Part shown: in pieces, positions 33,855 through 47,630 of the stretch
Layout: every line of letters begins with the position of its first letter
Numbering within the stretch: position 1 is the stretch's first letter
From: Sphingopyxis sp. H115
Lineage (GTDB): Bacteria; Pseudomonadota; Alphaproteobacteria; Sphingomonadales; Sphingomonadaceae
DNA: 64,000 nt
NCBI RefSeq assembly: GCF_001468465.1
Contig: NZ_LNSA01000004.1
Location: 62,001 to 126,000, forward strand
Direction of reading: 5' to 3'
The notes under the pieces: model-generated
Told to the model about the DNA's origin: nothing
The model's input: the letters and a program-made list of their open reading frames with translations, nothing else
Databases searched by the model: none
Made by a program: the position numbers and the translations under genes

Positions 33855-36170
33855 TTAGCGTTGCTGCCCATATTGGTCGGTCAGCACGTCGCGGCGGCCG
33901 ACATGGTTGGGCGGACTGACCAAGCCTTCGTCCTCCATCCGCTCGATCAGCCGCGCCGCGCTGTTGTAGCCGATCCGCAATTGCCGTTGGAGCCAGCTCG
34001 TCGACGCCTTCTGGCTTTCGACGACGATCTGGCAAGCCTTTGCATACATCCGGTCCTCGGCGCTGTCGCCGCCCGCAGGCGCACCCTCCATCGCGAAGCC
34101 GCCATCCTCGGGATCCTCGGTGACGCTTTCGATATAGTCGGGGCGCCCCTGCGCCTTCCAGTGATCGGCGACCGCACGCACCTCGTCGTCGGACACGAAG
34201 GGGCCGTGGATGCGCGTGATCTGCTTGCCGCCGGGGACGTAGAGCATGTCGCCCTTGCCGAGCAGCTGCTCGGCGCCGGCTTCGCCCAAAATCGTGCGGC
34301 TGTCGATCTTCGACGTGACGTTGAAGCTGATGCGCGTCGGTAAATTTGCCTTGATGACGCCGGTGATGACGTCGACCGACGGGCGCTGCGTCGCAAGGAT
34401 CAGGTGGATGCCCGCCGCGCGCGCCTTTTGCGCGAGCCGCTGGATCAGGAATTCGACTTCCTTGCCCGCGGTCATCATCAAATCGGCGAGTTCGTCGACG
34501 ACGACAACGATTTGCGGCAGCGGCTGGTAATCGAGCGTCTCTTCCTCATAGACCGGCTGGCCGGTGTCGGGATCGTAGCCCGTCTGGACGCGGCGGCCCA
34601 GCGACTTGCCCTTAGCAAGCGCGCCGCGCACCTTGTCGTTGTAGCTCGCGAGATTGCGCACCGACAGCGACGACATCATCCGGTAGCGGTCTTCCATCTG
34701 CTCGACCGCCCATTTCAAGGCGCGGATCGCCTTCTTGGGTTCGGTAACGACGGGCGCGAGCAGGTGCGGAATGTCGTCATAGACGCTGAGCTCGAGCATC
34801 TTCGGGTCGATCATGATCATCTTCACCTGGTCGGGGCCGAGGCGATAGAGCAAGGACAGGATCATCGCGTTCAAACCGACCGACTTGCCCGAACCCGTGG
34901 TGCCCGCGATCAAGAGGTGCGGCATCGGCGCAAGGTCGGCGATCATCGCGTCGCCGCTGATATTCTTGCCGAGGATGATCGGCAGCGCGCCGGTCTGGTC
35001 CTGGAACAGCGCGCTGCCGATGATTTCGTGCAGCACGACCGATTCGCGGTGCGCGTTGGGCAGTTCGATGCCGATCACCGTCCGGCCGGGGATCGGCGCG
35101 ATACGCGCCGACAGCGCCGACATGTTGCGCGCGATATCGTCGGCGAGGTTCGATACGCGGCTCGCCTTGGTGCCCGGCGCGGGTTCGAGCTCGTACATGG
35201 TGACGACGGGGCCGGGGCGGACCGCGGTGACGACGCCCTTGACCTGGAAATCCTCGAGCACCGATTCGAGCAGGCGCGCGTTGCGTTCCAGCCCCGCCTT
35301 GTCGATCTGGCCGGTCGGGCCCGGAGGAGGCGGTGCGAGAAGGTCGATCGACGGTAGCTGGTAATTGGTGAACAGCTCGGTCTGCGGCTTGGCTTTGGGC
35401 TTCGATGGCGCGGTTCGCGCGGCGGGGTCGGCGATTTCGGGCGGCGCACGGTCGCTCGGCTCGGCCACCGCGCGTGGCCGCACGACACGCTCCATCAGGT
35501 TCGGCGCCCTCGACTCTTCGCTTGCCGGCCGCGCGGGTTCGACGACGCGCCGGGAACCTTCGGCCGATGGCAGTTTGAGCCGCGCGGTCCAGCCCTTTTC
35601 GAGCCGCAACGCGCGATAGGCGAGCCAGAGCCCGATTGCGGCGAGCAGCAGGATCGCAGCGATGCGGATCAGCGCGGCCGCCGGGTCGCCGACCCGGGTC
35701 AGCGGCGGGTCGATGACGCCGCCAAGGATCAACGCAATGATCCCGCCCCATCCGGCGGGCAAATGGGCATTGCTGTCCTGCATCAACAGCTGCGCGCCGA
35801 GGCCGACGAGCAGGATGCCGATGAAAGCGTAGATCAGCTGGCGCAGCCAGTAGGGTTGCGGCACCCCCGCCCACAGCCGCCACGCAAAGATGCCGAGCAG
35901 CGGGACGAGCAAGACGATCGGCGCGCCGCCGATGAAAAGTCCCATGTCGGCGAACCGCGCGCCCGCGCCGCCCATCAAATTGGTCGGGCTGCCGCCCGCC
36001 GCGGTGTTGAAGGCCGAGTCAGTCGCATCATATGTGAGGAATGCAAGGGTCAGGAACAGCGTGAACAGGCCGAGCAAAGCTGCCGCCACGATCACGAGCG
36101 ACCGGGCGATGCTCTGGCGGAAAACGGTACGCCAATCGGCCTTTCCGGGTGTGGCCTTGCGGCTTGCCAT
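33855..36170 (-). CDS. ftsK: DNA translocase FtsK/SpoIIIE
   Basis: Septum-anchored motor that clears chromosome ends and activates dimer resolution at division. The protein has 771 aa. About four membrane helices (residues 20-170), a Pro/Ala-rich linker (200-290), the motor with Walker A GTTGSGKSVGLNAM and Walker B VVVVDELADLMM, and a C-terminal winged-helix gamma domain that reads KOPS (YNSAARLIERMEDEGLV). The ATG at 36170 is chosen; one 42 bases upstream lacks a ribosome site. The linker is short compared with E. coli FtsK but usual for alphaproteobacteria. Confidence 0.95.
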   Translation of the reverse strand: MASRKATPGKADWRTVFRQSIARSLVIVAAALLGLFTLFLTLAFLTYDATDSAFNTAAGGSPTNLMGGAGARFADMGLFIGGAPIVLLVPLLGIFAWRLWAGVPQPYWLRQLIYAFIGILLVGLGAQLLMQDSNAHLPAGWGGIIALILGGVIDPPLTRVGDPAAALIRIAAILLLAAIGLWLAYRALRLEKGWTARLKLPSAEGSRRVVEPARPASEESRAPNLMERVVRPRAVAEPSDRAPPEIADPAARTAPSKPKAKPQTELFTNYQLPSIDLLAPPPPGPTGQIDKAGLERNARLLESVLEDFQVKGVVTAVRPGPVVTMYELEPAPGTKASRVSNLADDIARNMSALSARIAPIPGRTVIGIELPNAHRESVVLHEIIGSALFQDQTGALPIILGKNISGDAMIADLAPMPHLLIAGTTGSGKSVGLNAMILSLLYRLGPDQVKMIMIDPKMLELSVYDDIPHLLAPVVTEPKKAIRALKWAVEQMEDRYRMMSSLSVRNLASYNDKVRGALAKGKSLGRRVQTGYDPDTGQPVYEEETLDYQPLPQIVVVVDELADLMMTAGKEVEFLIQRLAQKARAAGIHLILATQRPSVDVITGVIKANLPTRISFNVTSKIDSRTILGEAGAEQLLGKGDMLYVPGGKQITRIHGPFVSDDEVRAVADHWKAQGRPDYIESVTEDPEDGGFAMEGAPAGGDSAEDRMYAKACQIVVESQKASTSWLQRQLRIGYNSAARLIERMEDEGLVSPPNHVGRRDVLTDQYGQQR

Positions 36171-36292
36171 GCTCTTTGGGTCCCTGTCAGTTAACCTCGG
36201 CGATATGCGCATGGGGCGGAGTCGCCGTCAAGCATGGCCCGGCACTTGACCGCGGCCTTTCCAACCGCCCTGCCGCGCGCTAGGGCATCGGC

Positions 36293-37534
36293 ATGAGCGA
36301 AACGCAGCGCAGCGATGTCCTGATTTCGGGTGGCGGCCTCGTCGGCCAGACCCTCGCCCTCGCCCTCGCCCGACACGGCCTGTCGGTGCAGGTGGTCGAC
36401 CCCGCCGATCCCGTCGCGACGATCGCGCCCGGCTTCGACGGCCGCGCCTCGGCGATCGCGAGCGCGACGTGGCAGATGTTCGAGATACTGGCGATTGCCG
36501 ATCGCCTGGCGGGCCATGGTTGCCCGATCCGCGCGATCAAGGTGGGCGACGGCGCGCCCGACAGCGGGCGCGGCGGCGAACTCGATTTCGTCACCGCCGA
36601 CGGCGACCCGCCGCTCGGAACGATGGTCGAAAACCGCCAGCTGCGCCTTGCACTCGCCGCCGCGCTTGCCGACACGCCGCTCGTTCGCCTCACGATGCCT
36701 GCGGCGGTCGCGTCGCGCGAAGTCGACGCGCATGGCGTAACGCTGACACTCGCCGACGGAACAAGGCTGGCGGCGCCGCTGCTCATCGTTGCCGAAGGCC
36801 GCCGGTCTCCGACGCGCGATGCCGAGGGATTCAGCATCGCCAGCTGGTCCTATCACCATCATGCGATGATCGGCGCGGTCGCGCATGAAAGGCCGCACGG
36901 CCATGTCGCGCACGAAATTTTCTATCCTTCGGGCCCCTTCGCGCTTCTCCCGCTCGTCGACGATCCGCAGGGGCGGCACCGCTCGGCGTTCGTCTGGACG
37001 GTGTCGGAAAAGGACGGCCCCGGCTTCGCCAAGCTCGGTGAACGCGGTTTCGTCGCCGAGTTGCAGAAACGCGCGGGCGGTGTCCTTGGCGCGATGGAGC
37101 TCGTCGCGCCGCGCATGACCTATCCGCTGGGTTTTCACCACAGCGCGTCGATCGTCGCGAACCGCATCGCACTTGTTGGCGATGCCGCGCACGGCATCCA
37201 TCCGATCGCGGGACAGGGGCTCAATCTGGGCCTGCGCGACGTCGCGGCGCTGACCGAAGTGCTCGTCGAGGGCGCACGGCTCGGACTCGACCTTGGCGAT
37301 GCGGCGCTGCTCGCGCGTTACCAGCGCTGGCGCGGGCTCGACAATATGATGGTCAGCCTGGCGACCGACGGGCTCACCCGCCTGTTCGGCATACCCGGTC
37401 GCACGGCCGCCGCCGTCCGGCGGACCGGGCTCGGCGCGGTGCAACGCATGCCGATGCTCAAACGCTTTTTCATGGACGAGGCGCGCGGCGAGGCAGGCGA
37501 CCTGCCGCGCCTGCTCGCCGGCGCCGAAATCTAG
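36293..37534 (+). CDS. UbiH/UbiF/Coq6-family FAD-dependent hydroxylase (ubiquinone synthesis)
   Basis: The protein has 413 aa. Rossmann FAD site ISGGGLVGQTLALAL at residues 10-24, the DG motif region (IVAEGRRSPTR near 165) and the second FAD motif VGDAAHGIHPIAGQGLNLG near 295. Class A flavoprotein monooxygenase that hydroxylates the ubiquinone ring. Which carbon it hydroxylates cannot be assigned from sequence alone. Divergent from ftsK. Confidence 0.9.
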   Translation: MSETQRSDVLISGGGLVGQTLALALARHGLSVQVVDPADPVATIAPGFDGRASAIASATWQMFEILAIADRLAGHGCPIRAIKVGDGAPDSGRGGELDFVTADGDPPLGTMVENRQLRLALAAALADTPLVRLTMPAAVASREVDAHGVTLTLADGTRLAAPLLIVAEGRRSPTRDAEGFSIASWSYHHHAMIGAVAHERPHGHVAHEIFYPSGPFALLPLVDDPQGRHRSAFVWTVSEKDGPGFAKLGERGFVAELQKRAGGVLGAMELVAPRMTYPLGFHHSASIVANRIALVGDAAHGIHPIAGQGLNLGLRDVAALTEVLVEGARLGLDLGDAALLARYQRWRGLDNMMVSLATDGLTRLFGIPGRTAAAVRRTGLGAVQRMPMLKRFFMDEARGEAGDLPRLLAGAEI

Positions 37535-37548
37535 GTATTACTACCTAG
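37531..37548. promoter_or_regulatory. Dyad at the end of the hydroxylase gene
   Basis: CTAGGTA (37531-37537), TTAC, TACCTAG (37542-37548): perfect 7-bp arms overlapping the stop codon of the hydroxylase and about 80 bp before the sigma-like gene. Candidate operator for that gene; it has no T-run and is not a typical terminator. Confidence 0.4.
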
Positions 37549-37629
37549 GGTTGCGGCAGCGCCGCGCTAAGCATGTCCGTCTATCCCTGTCTTCGCGGCG
37601 ACCGTGCCGCGGCAAGATGGGGCAGGACC

Positions 37630-38328
37630 ATGTCGGCAAAGAGCGACGCGCTCGAACGGGCGGTAACCGATTATATCCAGGCGCGAACCGCGCTCGACAG
37701 CGCGCCGGGCGCCCGGGCGAGGGCGCTCGCCGACCGGATGTTCGCGCGGGTCGCGGCGCTCGCGGCACCGCGCATCCGCTACTTCACCCGCGCCTACGGC
37801 CTCGCCGACGTGGCCGAGGATGCCGCGCAAGTGTGTGCGATTGCCCTCCACCGGGCGGCCGAGCGGTACGATCCGGCGCGCGCCCGCTTCACGACCTATG
37901 TCAACTGGCAGCTCCGCGCCGAATTGCAGGCGCTGCGCCACCGGCTCCACGGCGACCAGCGCTGCGCCGGCCGCCGGCAGGTCGCCGCAATCTTGTCGCT
38001 CGACGCCTTGCACGACGACGGCGATGACGCGTGGCTGGTCGACCCGGCGGCCGAGGCGGCCGCCGAGCGGGGGGCCGCCGACGGGCTTGCCGACCGCGTC
38101 GCCGACCGGCTGGTGGAAGATTGGGCGGGGCGACGACGCGCCGGGCTGGCGCGCGCATCGTCCGACAACCGCCGCGTCGAAACACGGGTCGCAGCGGAAC
38201 AGACGTTGGTGCGGGGCCAGTTGATGATGATCGACGCGGTCGAGCGGTTGCGCGAAAGCGACCGCCATGTCGTCCGCCGCGCGATCGCCGACATCGTCCG
38301 TCACGCCGGAACGGCGACGCCGGGCTGA
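37630..38328 (+). CDS. Sigma-70 region-2-like protein without region 4
   Basis: About 232 aa. Residues about 30-120 match sigma region 2: ADVAEDAAQVCAIALHRAAERY, then FTTYVNWQLRAELQALRHR, the helix that binds the -10 element. The remaining 110 residues are Ala/Arg/Asp-rich and show no region 4 helix-turn-helix for the -35 element. It could be a divergent sigma factor with an altered region 4 or a DNA/RNAP-binding relative. The ATG at 37630 is chosen because the domain starts soon after; the 19 extra residues of an ATG at 37573 look unlike a protein N-terminus. No anti-sigma gene nearby. Confidence 0.65.
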   Translation: MSAKSDALERAVTDYIQARTALDSAPGARARALADRMFARVAALAAPRIRYFTRAYGLADVAEDAAQVCAIALHRAAERYDPARARFTTYVNWQLRAELQALRHRLHGDQRCAGRRQVAAILSLDALHDDGDDAWLVDPAAEAAAERGAADGLADRVADRLVEDWAGRRRAGLARASSDNRRVETRVAAEQTLVRGQLMMIDAVERLRESDRHVVRRAIADIVRHAGTATPG

Positions 38329-38332
38329 CCGG

Positions 38333-38983
38333 CTATTGCAGCGTTGCGCGACCGTCGTCGCTGTCGAAACGGCCGAAAAATTGCATCATCTGGACCACCA
38401 GCTCGGCGCGCGCGTCGATCGGCGACGCTTCGAGCAGCGCCTGTTTCGCGGCGGCGTCGAATGGCGCGACCTGCGCGATGCCGTTGACGAGCGTCGCATC
38501 GTCGAGCTGCCCGACCGAATCCCAGTCGACGACATAGCCCTGCCGCGCCGCGAAGCGCTTGGCCTCGCGCTCGAGGCTGGCGCGCTCGATGCTCGCAAGC
38601 ACCGCCCGCTCCTCGCTCTCGACTTCGATTTCGGCCTCGACCTGCCGGAACGGCGTCGTGACGTCGAGTTCGCGGCGGACGCGGAAGCGCGCGACGCCTT
38701 CGAGGACAAGATTGAAGCGTCCCTCGTCGAGCGCCTCGACATCGATGATGCGCCCGACGCAGCCGACGTCGTAAAGCGAAGGCGGCTCGCGGTCTTCCTC
38801 GCCCGGCAGCTGGCGCGGCTGGATCATGCCGATCTGCCGGTCGCGCGCCAGCACCTCCTGCACCATCGCCGAATAGCGCGGCTCGAAGATGTGGAGCGGC
38901 AGGTGAAGGCCCGGGAACAGCACCGCGCCGGTAAGCGGGAAGATCGCGATCCGCTGAATAGTTAAAGGCGCGTCGGTGTTCAT
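38333..38983 (-). CDS. Lon protease N-terminal (substrate-binding) domain protein
   Basis: A 216-aa protein that is only the LON N domain: RIAIFPLTGAVLFPGLHLPLHIFEPRY region at residues about 10-36 and DVGCVGRIID. No ATPase or protease. Stand-alone LON-domain proteins are common in alphaproteobacteria; role uncertain, perhaps an adaptor in proteostasis. The start overlaps the stop of the thioredoxin-like gene by one base (TGATG), so the pair is coupled. Converges with the sigma-like gene. Confidence 0.9.
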   Translation of the reverse strand: MNTDAPLTIQRIAIFPLTGAVLFPGLHLPLHIFEPRYSAMVQEVLARDRQIGMIQPRQLPGEEDREPPSLYDVGCVGRIIDVEALDEGRFNLVLEGVARFRVRRELDVTTPFRQVEAEIEVESEERAVLASIERASLEREAKRFAARQGYVVDWDSVGQLDDATLVNGIAQVAPFDAAAKQALLEASPIDARAELVVQMMQFFGRFDSDDGRATLQ

Positions 38984-39894
38984 CAGCCGAAAAGAATCAG
39001 CGACAGGCGGCGGCGCTGCGCGGCGACCCATGCGTCCTCGAGCCCAACGGCTTCGAACAGCGACAGCAATTTGGCGCGTGCCGCGCCTTCGTTCCATTCG
39101 CGGTCGGCGGCGACGATATGGAGCAGGTTGTCGGCGGCGGGATCGCGCCGCCCGGCGCCGATCTGCGCACTGGCGAGGTCGTACCGCGCCTGATGATCGT
39201 CGGGATTCGCCGCAACCGCGGCCTCGAAGCCCGCCAGTTCGTCCGCGTCGGGCGCGTCTACCGCCAGCGCGAGCGCGCTGCGCGCCTGCGCAATCGCGGG
39301 ATCTTCGGCGATCTCGGCCGGGACCATCGCGAGCGCGGCCTGCGCGCCGTCGATATCGTCCGCCAGCACCAGCGCGCGCACCAGCCCGCCGTGCGCCGCG
39401 GCATTGTCCGGCGCCATGTCGAGGATCTGCGCAAAGATGCTCGCCGCGCGCGCGCCATCGCCTTCGGCCAGCACCGCTTCGCCCATGTCGATCAGCGGCG
39501 CGATCTCGACGGCCAGATCCTTCGCCGCGCTCTCGATCGGCAACTGCGCGAGCAACTGGTCGAGAATCGCCTTCAACTGGCTTTCGGTGCGCGCATTGGT
39601 CAGGTTGGCGACCGGCTGTCCCTGGAAGATCGCATAGACGGTGGGAATCGACTGCACCTGAAATTGTCCGGCGATGAAGCGATTCGCATCGACGTCGACC
39701 TTCACCAGCACGACGCCCTTGTCGGCATAATCCCCGGCGACCTTTTCGAGCACGGGCCCCAATTGTTTGCACGGCCCGCACCATTCGGCCCAGAAATCGA
39801 GGATGACGAGGCTGGTCATCGACGGTTCGACGACGTCGCGGCGGAACGCTTCGACGGCTTCCTTTTCCTGCGGATTCAGACCGAGAGTGGCCAC
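38983..39894 (-). CDS. YbbN/CnoX-like thioredoxin with TPR tail
   Basis: The protein has 303 aa. Thioredoxin domain (residues about 10-120) with an intact WCGPC redox site, and a C-terminal TPR-like half. E. coli CnoX (YbbN) has the same layout and protects clients under oxidative stress, handing them to GroEL; it lacks an active CxxC, whereas this one keeps it, as in Caulobacter. Start codon GTG. Cotranscribed with the LON-domain gene, supporting a proteostasis role. Confidence 0.9.
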   Translation of the reverse strand: MATLGLNPQEKEAVEAFRRDVVEPSMTSLVILDFWAEWCGPCKQLGPVLEKVAGDYADKGVVLVKVDVDANRFIAGQFQVQSIPTVYAIFQGQPVANLTNARTESQLKAILDQLLAQLPIESAAKDLAVEIAPLIDMGEAVLAEGDGARAASIFAQILDMAPDNAAAHGGLVRALVLADDIDGAQAALAMVPAEIAEDPAIAQARSALALAVDAPDADELAGFEAAVAANPDDHQARYDLASAQIGAGRRDPAADNLLHIVAADREWNEGAARAKLLSLFEAVGLEDAWVAAQRRRLSLILFG

Positions 39895-40085
39895 GAAAGA
39901 TGCTCCTGTTTCCGGTTTTCTACCATTCCCGCCAACGCGGGACGGGCTCTTACGCGCTTATGTGGGATTTATCGGCGATATGCCAACCCTTCGGAGAAAA
40001 TGCGCAAACAGGGCTTGCCGAGTCCAAAAGCCGGTGCTAATCGCCCGCCTCACCCGCTGGAACCGACCGGTTTCCAGCCGCCAGA

Positions 40086-40160
40086 GCGGGCGTAGCTCAG
40101 GGGTAGAGCACAACCTTGCCAAGGTTGGGGTCGAGGGTTCGAATCCCTTCGCCCGCTCCA
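40086..40160 (+). tRNA. tRNA-Gly(GCC)
   Basis: Cloverleaf: acceptor GCGGGCG/CGCCCGC, D arm GCTC/GAGC, anticodon stem CAACC/GGTTG with loop TTGCCAA (anticodon GCC), T arm GAGGG/CCCTT, discriminator T and encoded CCA. Left border of the metal-resistance genes. Confidence 0.97.
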
Positions 40161-40355
40161 GTTTTCCTAACAATTTGAGATACTTACGCCGAATGGCGAC
40201 GTAATATGCGTCGTTACGCGGGCTCGATTTTTGCCTCGCGTAATAAGGACGTAATATGATGGGAGCGAGCTGTCGGGTGCCTCTAGGGCAGGATCGGCGA
40301 CGTTGTTCGCAGAGGTTCGAACATTCATCCGCCGACCCGAGACGCCTCACATGCT
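40161..40355. repeat. Repeat-bearing spacer after tRNA-Gly(GCC), possible island scar
   Basis: No gene. GACGTAATATG occurs at 40198-40208 and again at 40248-40258, and TTACGCG (40214-40220) faces CGCGTAA (40237-40243). Such arm-type repeats next to a tRNA 3' end resemble an attachment region, but no integrase is present beside it. Confidence 0.45.
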
Positions 40356-40952
40356 CTAGCCTCTCTGCTGTTTGGCCTCTTGGCGGGCGTCGCGGAGGAT
40401 TTCGATCCCGCCCTTGATCGCGATCAGCGCAGCCGCAAATCCAACCAGAAGGTCCGGCCAGTTCGTACCGAGCCACCAGACGAGGACACCCGCGATCAGG
40501 ATGCCGCCGTTCGAGATGAAGTCGTTGTAGCTGAAGGTTGTCGCGGCTCTGAGGTTGACGTCCGGATCCTGAATGCGCTGCAAGAGCTTCAGGCAAGCAT
40601 AGTTCACCACCGCGGCGACCGCCGACATGATCATCATCGTCGGACCGATCGGTTCGCTGCCTTCGAAATAGCGGCGTCCTACATCGAACAGGACGCCGGC
40701 CGCGAAGACCAGCAGCATGACGCCCGATGCCGTGGCAGCACGGGTTTTCCATTTCAGGCCGTGGCTGAGCGCAACGAGGCTCAAGGCATAGACCGCGGCG
40801 TCGGACAGATTGTCGAGCCCATTGGCGATGAGCGCGCTTGAATCACCGAGCCCGCCCGTCACGAGGAAGGCGATCGCGATAGCCGCGTTCAGGACGAGAA
40901 CGATCTGGAGCGTTCGCTTTTCGCGTTCCCTCCCGGATGCTTTTTCATTCAT
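40356..40952 (-). CDS. Short cation diffusion facilitator-like transporter
   Basis: The protein has 198 aa with five to six membrane helices. Usual CDF proteins have about 300 aa with a cytoplasmic C-terminal dimer domain; here that domain is missing and the chain ends soon after the last helix (EILRDARQEAKQQRG). The metal-site motif in helix 2 is DxxxD (GLDNLSD) instead of HxxxD, and in helix 5 it is DxxxN (YNDFISN). So metal choice may differ from Zn/Cd. The ATG at 40952 has GAGGAG upstream. Same strand as the czc operon but separated by a terminator. Confidence 0.8.
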   Translation of the reverse strand: MNEKASGREREKRTLQIVLVLNAAIAIAFLVTGGLGDSSALIANGLDNLSDAAVYALSLVALSHGLKWKTRAATASGVMLLVFAAGVLFDVGRRYFEGSEPIGPTMMIMSAVAAVVNYACLKLLQRIQDPDVNLRAATTFSYNDFISNGGILIAGVLVWWLGTNWPDLLVGFAAALIAIKGGIEILRDARQEAKQQRG

Positions 40953-40980
40953 TGCAAGCTCCTCAATCCTCACCATCCCT

Positions 40981-41013
40981 AAAAGGAGGCGGAACCCGCT
41001 TGGGTTCCGCCTC
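40981..41013 (-). terminator. Terminator of the leftward czc operon
   Basis: A perfect 12-bp stem (GAGGCGGAACCC with its complement, 40986-40997 and 41002-41013, 4-base loop) is followed leftward by CCTTTT. It lies 57 bp after the czcA stop. Confidence 0.85.
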
Positions 41014-41069
41014 AGTCAGCACTCCCGGTTGCCGCCGACAGGGGGGAATGGCGGCTGGCCGGGAGGGGC

Positions 41070-45507
<4,438 letters not shown>

Positions 45508-45511
<4 letters not shown>

Positions 45512-46743
45512 GGAATATTCTCCGCAAGGGGAGCCGCATCGAAGCGGCCGGTCAGGCGATCGATCTCCGCGAGCAAATCGCGGTAGCGCGTCATGGCCTC
45601 GGCCCACTGACCCTGGATCTGGATGATGACGTCGGCGGCATCCTGTACGTCGGCGAACAGAAATCCGCCGCGGGCATAGCCTTCGCGCACCTGGCCGAGC
45701 GTCTTCACCGCCTTGGGATAGACGTCGTTCATGATGCCCTCGGCCCGGACGCGTGCGGCGTCGGCGTCGGCGCGCAGCGACGCGAGGCGCCGCAACCGCT
45801 CGAGCCGGCTCGCTTCGGATTGGAACTCGAGCTGCCGCCGTTCGGCCTGCGCCCGGGCGATATTGCCCTGGTTGCGGTCGAACCGTCCGAGCGGGATCGA
45901 GATGCCGCCAAGAACGGCGACATCGTTGGTCTCGCGAAGAAAACGCGTGCCGCCCGAGACCGTATAGTCCTGGTGCGCCCGGCTCTGCTCGACGACGACC
46001 TTCGCGCGGGCCCGGTCGACGGCTGCGTCGAAGACCGCCGCGTCGGCTTCGGCAAGCGGCGGATCGCGCGGGTCGGGTTTCTCGATCCCCTCGGCGATAA
46101 CGAGGCTGTCAGGAGCGCCGCCCCAGAAGGAGGCGAGCAATGCGCGTGCGGACTGCCGCTTCGCCTGGGCTTCCTTCAGGGCCAGCTCGGCTTCGAGAAT
46201 GCGGGCATCGGCGCGCGTCTCGACGAAGAGCGGATCCTTGTAGCCGCGCACGCGCCGGATCGCTTCGGTCCGCATCTCCTTTTCGAGTTTGACGCGATCC
46301 TCTGCGATCCAGACCATCTGCTCGGCTATCTGGACATCGATATAGGCGCGCTGCACTTGCTGGGCGATGTCGAGCCGGACGAGCCGCCACTGCGCCTCGG
46401 CGAGAACGACACCGCGCTCGGCAAGCGCCATCCGCGCCTCGCGCTTGCCCCCGCGTTCGAGCGGCTGCGAATAGGTGACGGTGAGTTCCGATTGCCGGAA
46501 CAGGCCATAGCCGCCCGTCCCGACGCCATTGTCCATGTCGACCGACACGGTCGGATTAGGACGGACGCGGGCTTGCAGCTGGTCGGCGCGCGCGGCGTCG
46601 ACCCCCGCTTCGCCCGCTCTAAGCTCGGGCGATGCAGCGATGGCCCGCCCGACCGCCTGGTCGAGCGTTAGCGGCTGGGCCCAAACGGACCCCGCCAGCA
46701 GCGCAGCCCCGGCCAACAGGGCGGCGCGCATATGGATATGCAT
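45508..46743 (-). CDS. czcC: TolC-family outer-membrane efflux protein, CzcC type (copy 1)
   Basis: The protein has 411 aa with a signal peptide (AALLAGAALLAGSVWA). Two TolC-type coiled-coil repeats with the typical LTLDQAVGRAIAASPEL start and SRAHQDYTVSGGTRF strand. Outer-membrane exit duct of the tripartite pump. First of the C-B-A order, with an ATGA overlap to czcB. Confidence 0.9.
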
Positions 46744-46808
46744 GAATGATCACTCCTGAACGGTTCGACTGAGCGCAGGCCGAAAAGGGGCCGCGCGGCA
46801 GGCGTCGT

Positions 46809-47147
46809 TCAGGCGAGGGGAGGGTTCAGGGGCGGTGCGAGCGCGCGCGAAGCGAGGCGCGTCGCGGGCAGCGCAAAGTGCAGGCCGCCGGAAAAACAGG
46901 ACAGATCGTCATGACCCGAAAGGGCCTGATCGGATGCGACCGGGCAATTATGGTGACTGCCGTGGAGGTCGGCGTCCTGCTGACCTTTTTGCGTGTCCTT
47001 GTCCGACGCATGGCCCGGCTCGACATGGTGCGAAAGATGCGAATCCGTCGCATGGTGCGTCATGCCCGCCATCGCCGGCGCAGCATTGTGGAGCCCGCTG
47101 AGCAGCAGGATGAACACAAGCAACAGGCGAAGGGGAGCGCCGGACAT
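46809..47147 (-). CDS. Small His-rich exported protein of the metal operon
   Basis: The protein has 112 aa with a signal peptide (about residues 1-27). The mature part is rich in His, Asp and Ser (GMTHHATDSHLSHHVEPGH, then HGSHHNCP), with two Cys. Likely periplasmic metal buffer or sensor; not assigned to a family. The ATG at 47147 has AGGGG at seven bases. 49 bp after the DUF3703 gene and 65 bp before czcC, all reading leftward. The right part of its sequence is low complexity. Confidence 0.75.
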   Translation of the reverse strand: MSGAPLRLLLVFILLLSGLHNAAPAMAGMTHHATDSHLSHHVEPGHASDKDTQKGQQDADLHGSHHNCPVASDQALSGHDDLSCFSGGLHFALPATRLASRALAPPLNPPLA

Positions 47148-47196
47148 GGTCGCGCCCCTAACAGCGAATGACCTGTTCCGGAAGTCCAAAACCGGA

Positions 47197-47601
47197 TCAA
47201 TCGGTTCGCGCAGCGCCGCTCTCCCTCGATCGGGCCGCTTCGATCAGCGCTTCCAGGGCGTTCGGCATTGGCATCGGCTCGAAGGCGCTCACCCGCGCGC
47301 GGCCATTATTCCCTGCGGGGAGGCGGCCGGTCAGCGAACCGAGCGGGACGAGCAGGAACCGCATCGCCTGACCGGCAGCTTCGCGGGCATCCCCGAGCTC
47401 GATCGCATAGCGAAACATGTGCCAGTGGGAGGCGAGATGCGCGCCCATATAGGGCTGGCTCAATATATGTTCCCATTCCAGCGCCTGCCACGCAGCGGCT
47501 TCATCTCCGATTCGGCGTGATTCGCAGAACAGGCGATATTGATCGCGCAGCAGCGGCTCGATGACGGCCATGCTCACGGGATTTACTGTCGGCGTCACCA
47601 T
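47197..47601 (-). CDS. DUF3703-like protein
   Basis: The protein has 134 aa, soluble, helical, with an aromatic/His pattern (AWQALEWEHILSQPYMGAHL, then SHWHMFRYAI) that matches the DUF3703 family, which tends to travel with heavy-metal resistance genes. Function unknown; several conserved His and Glu could bind metal. First gene of the leftward operon, beginning 30 bp after the -10 of a MerR-type promoter. Ribosome site GGGGAAAG. Confidence 0.75.
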   Translation of the reverse strand: MVTPTVNPVSMAVIEPLLRDQYRLFCESRRIGDEAAAWQALEWEHILSQPYMGAHLASHWHMFRYAIELGDAREAAGQAMRFLLVPLGSLTGRLPAGNNGRARVSAFEPMPMPNALEALIEAARSRESGAARTD

Positions 47602-47630
47602 CCTCTTTCCCCTTTTTTGTCCAGGGCAGG

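Noticed and set aside
38984..39784. N-terminal extension of the LON-domain gene
   Set aside because: It runs inside the thioredoxin gene in another frame; the ATG at 38983 starts the LON domain cleanly.
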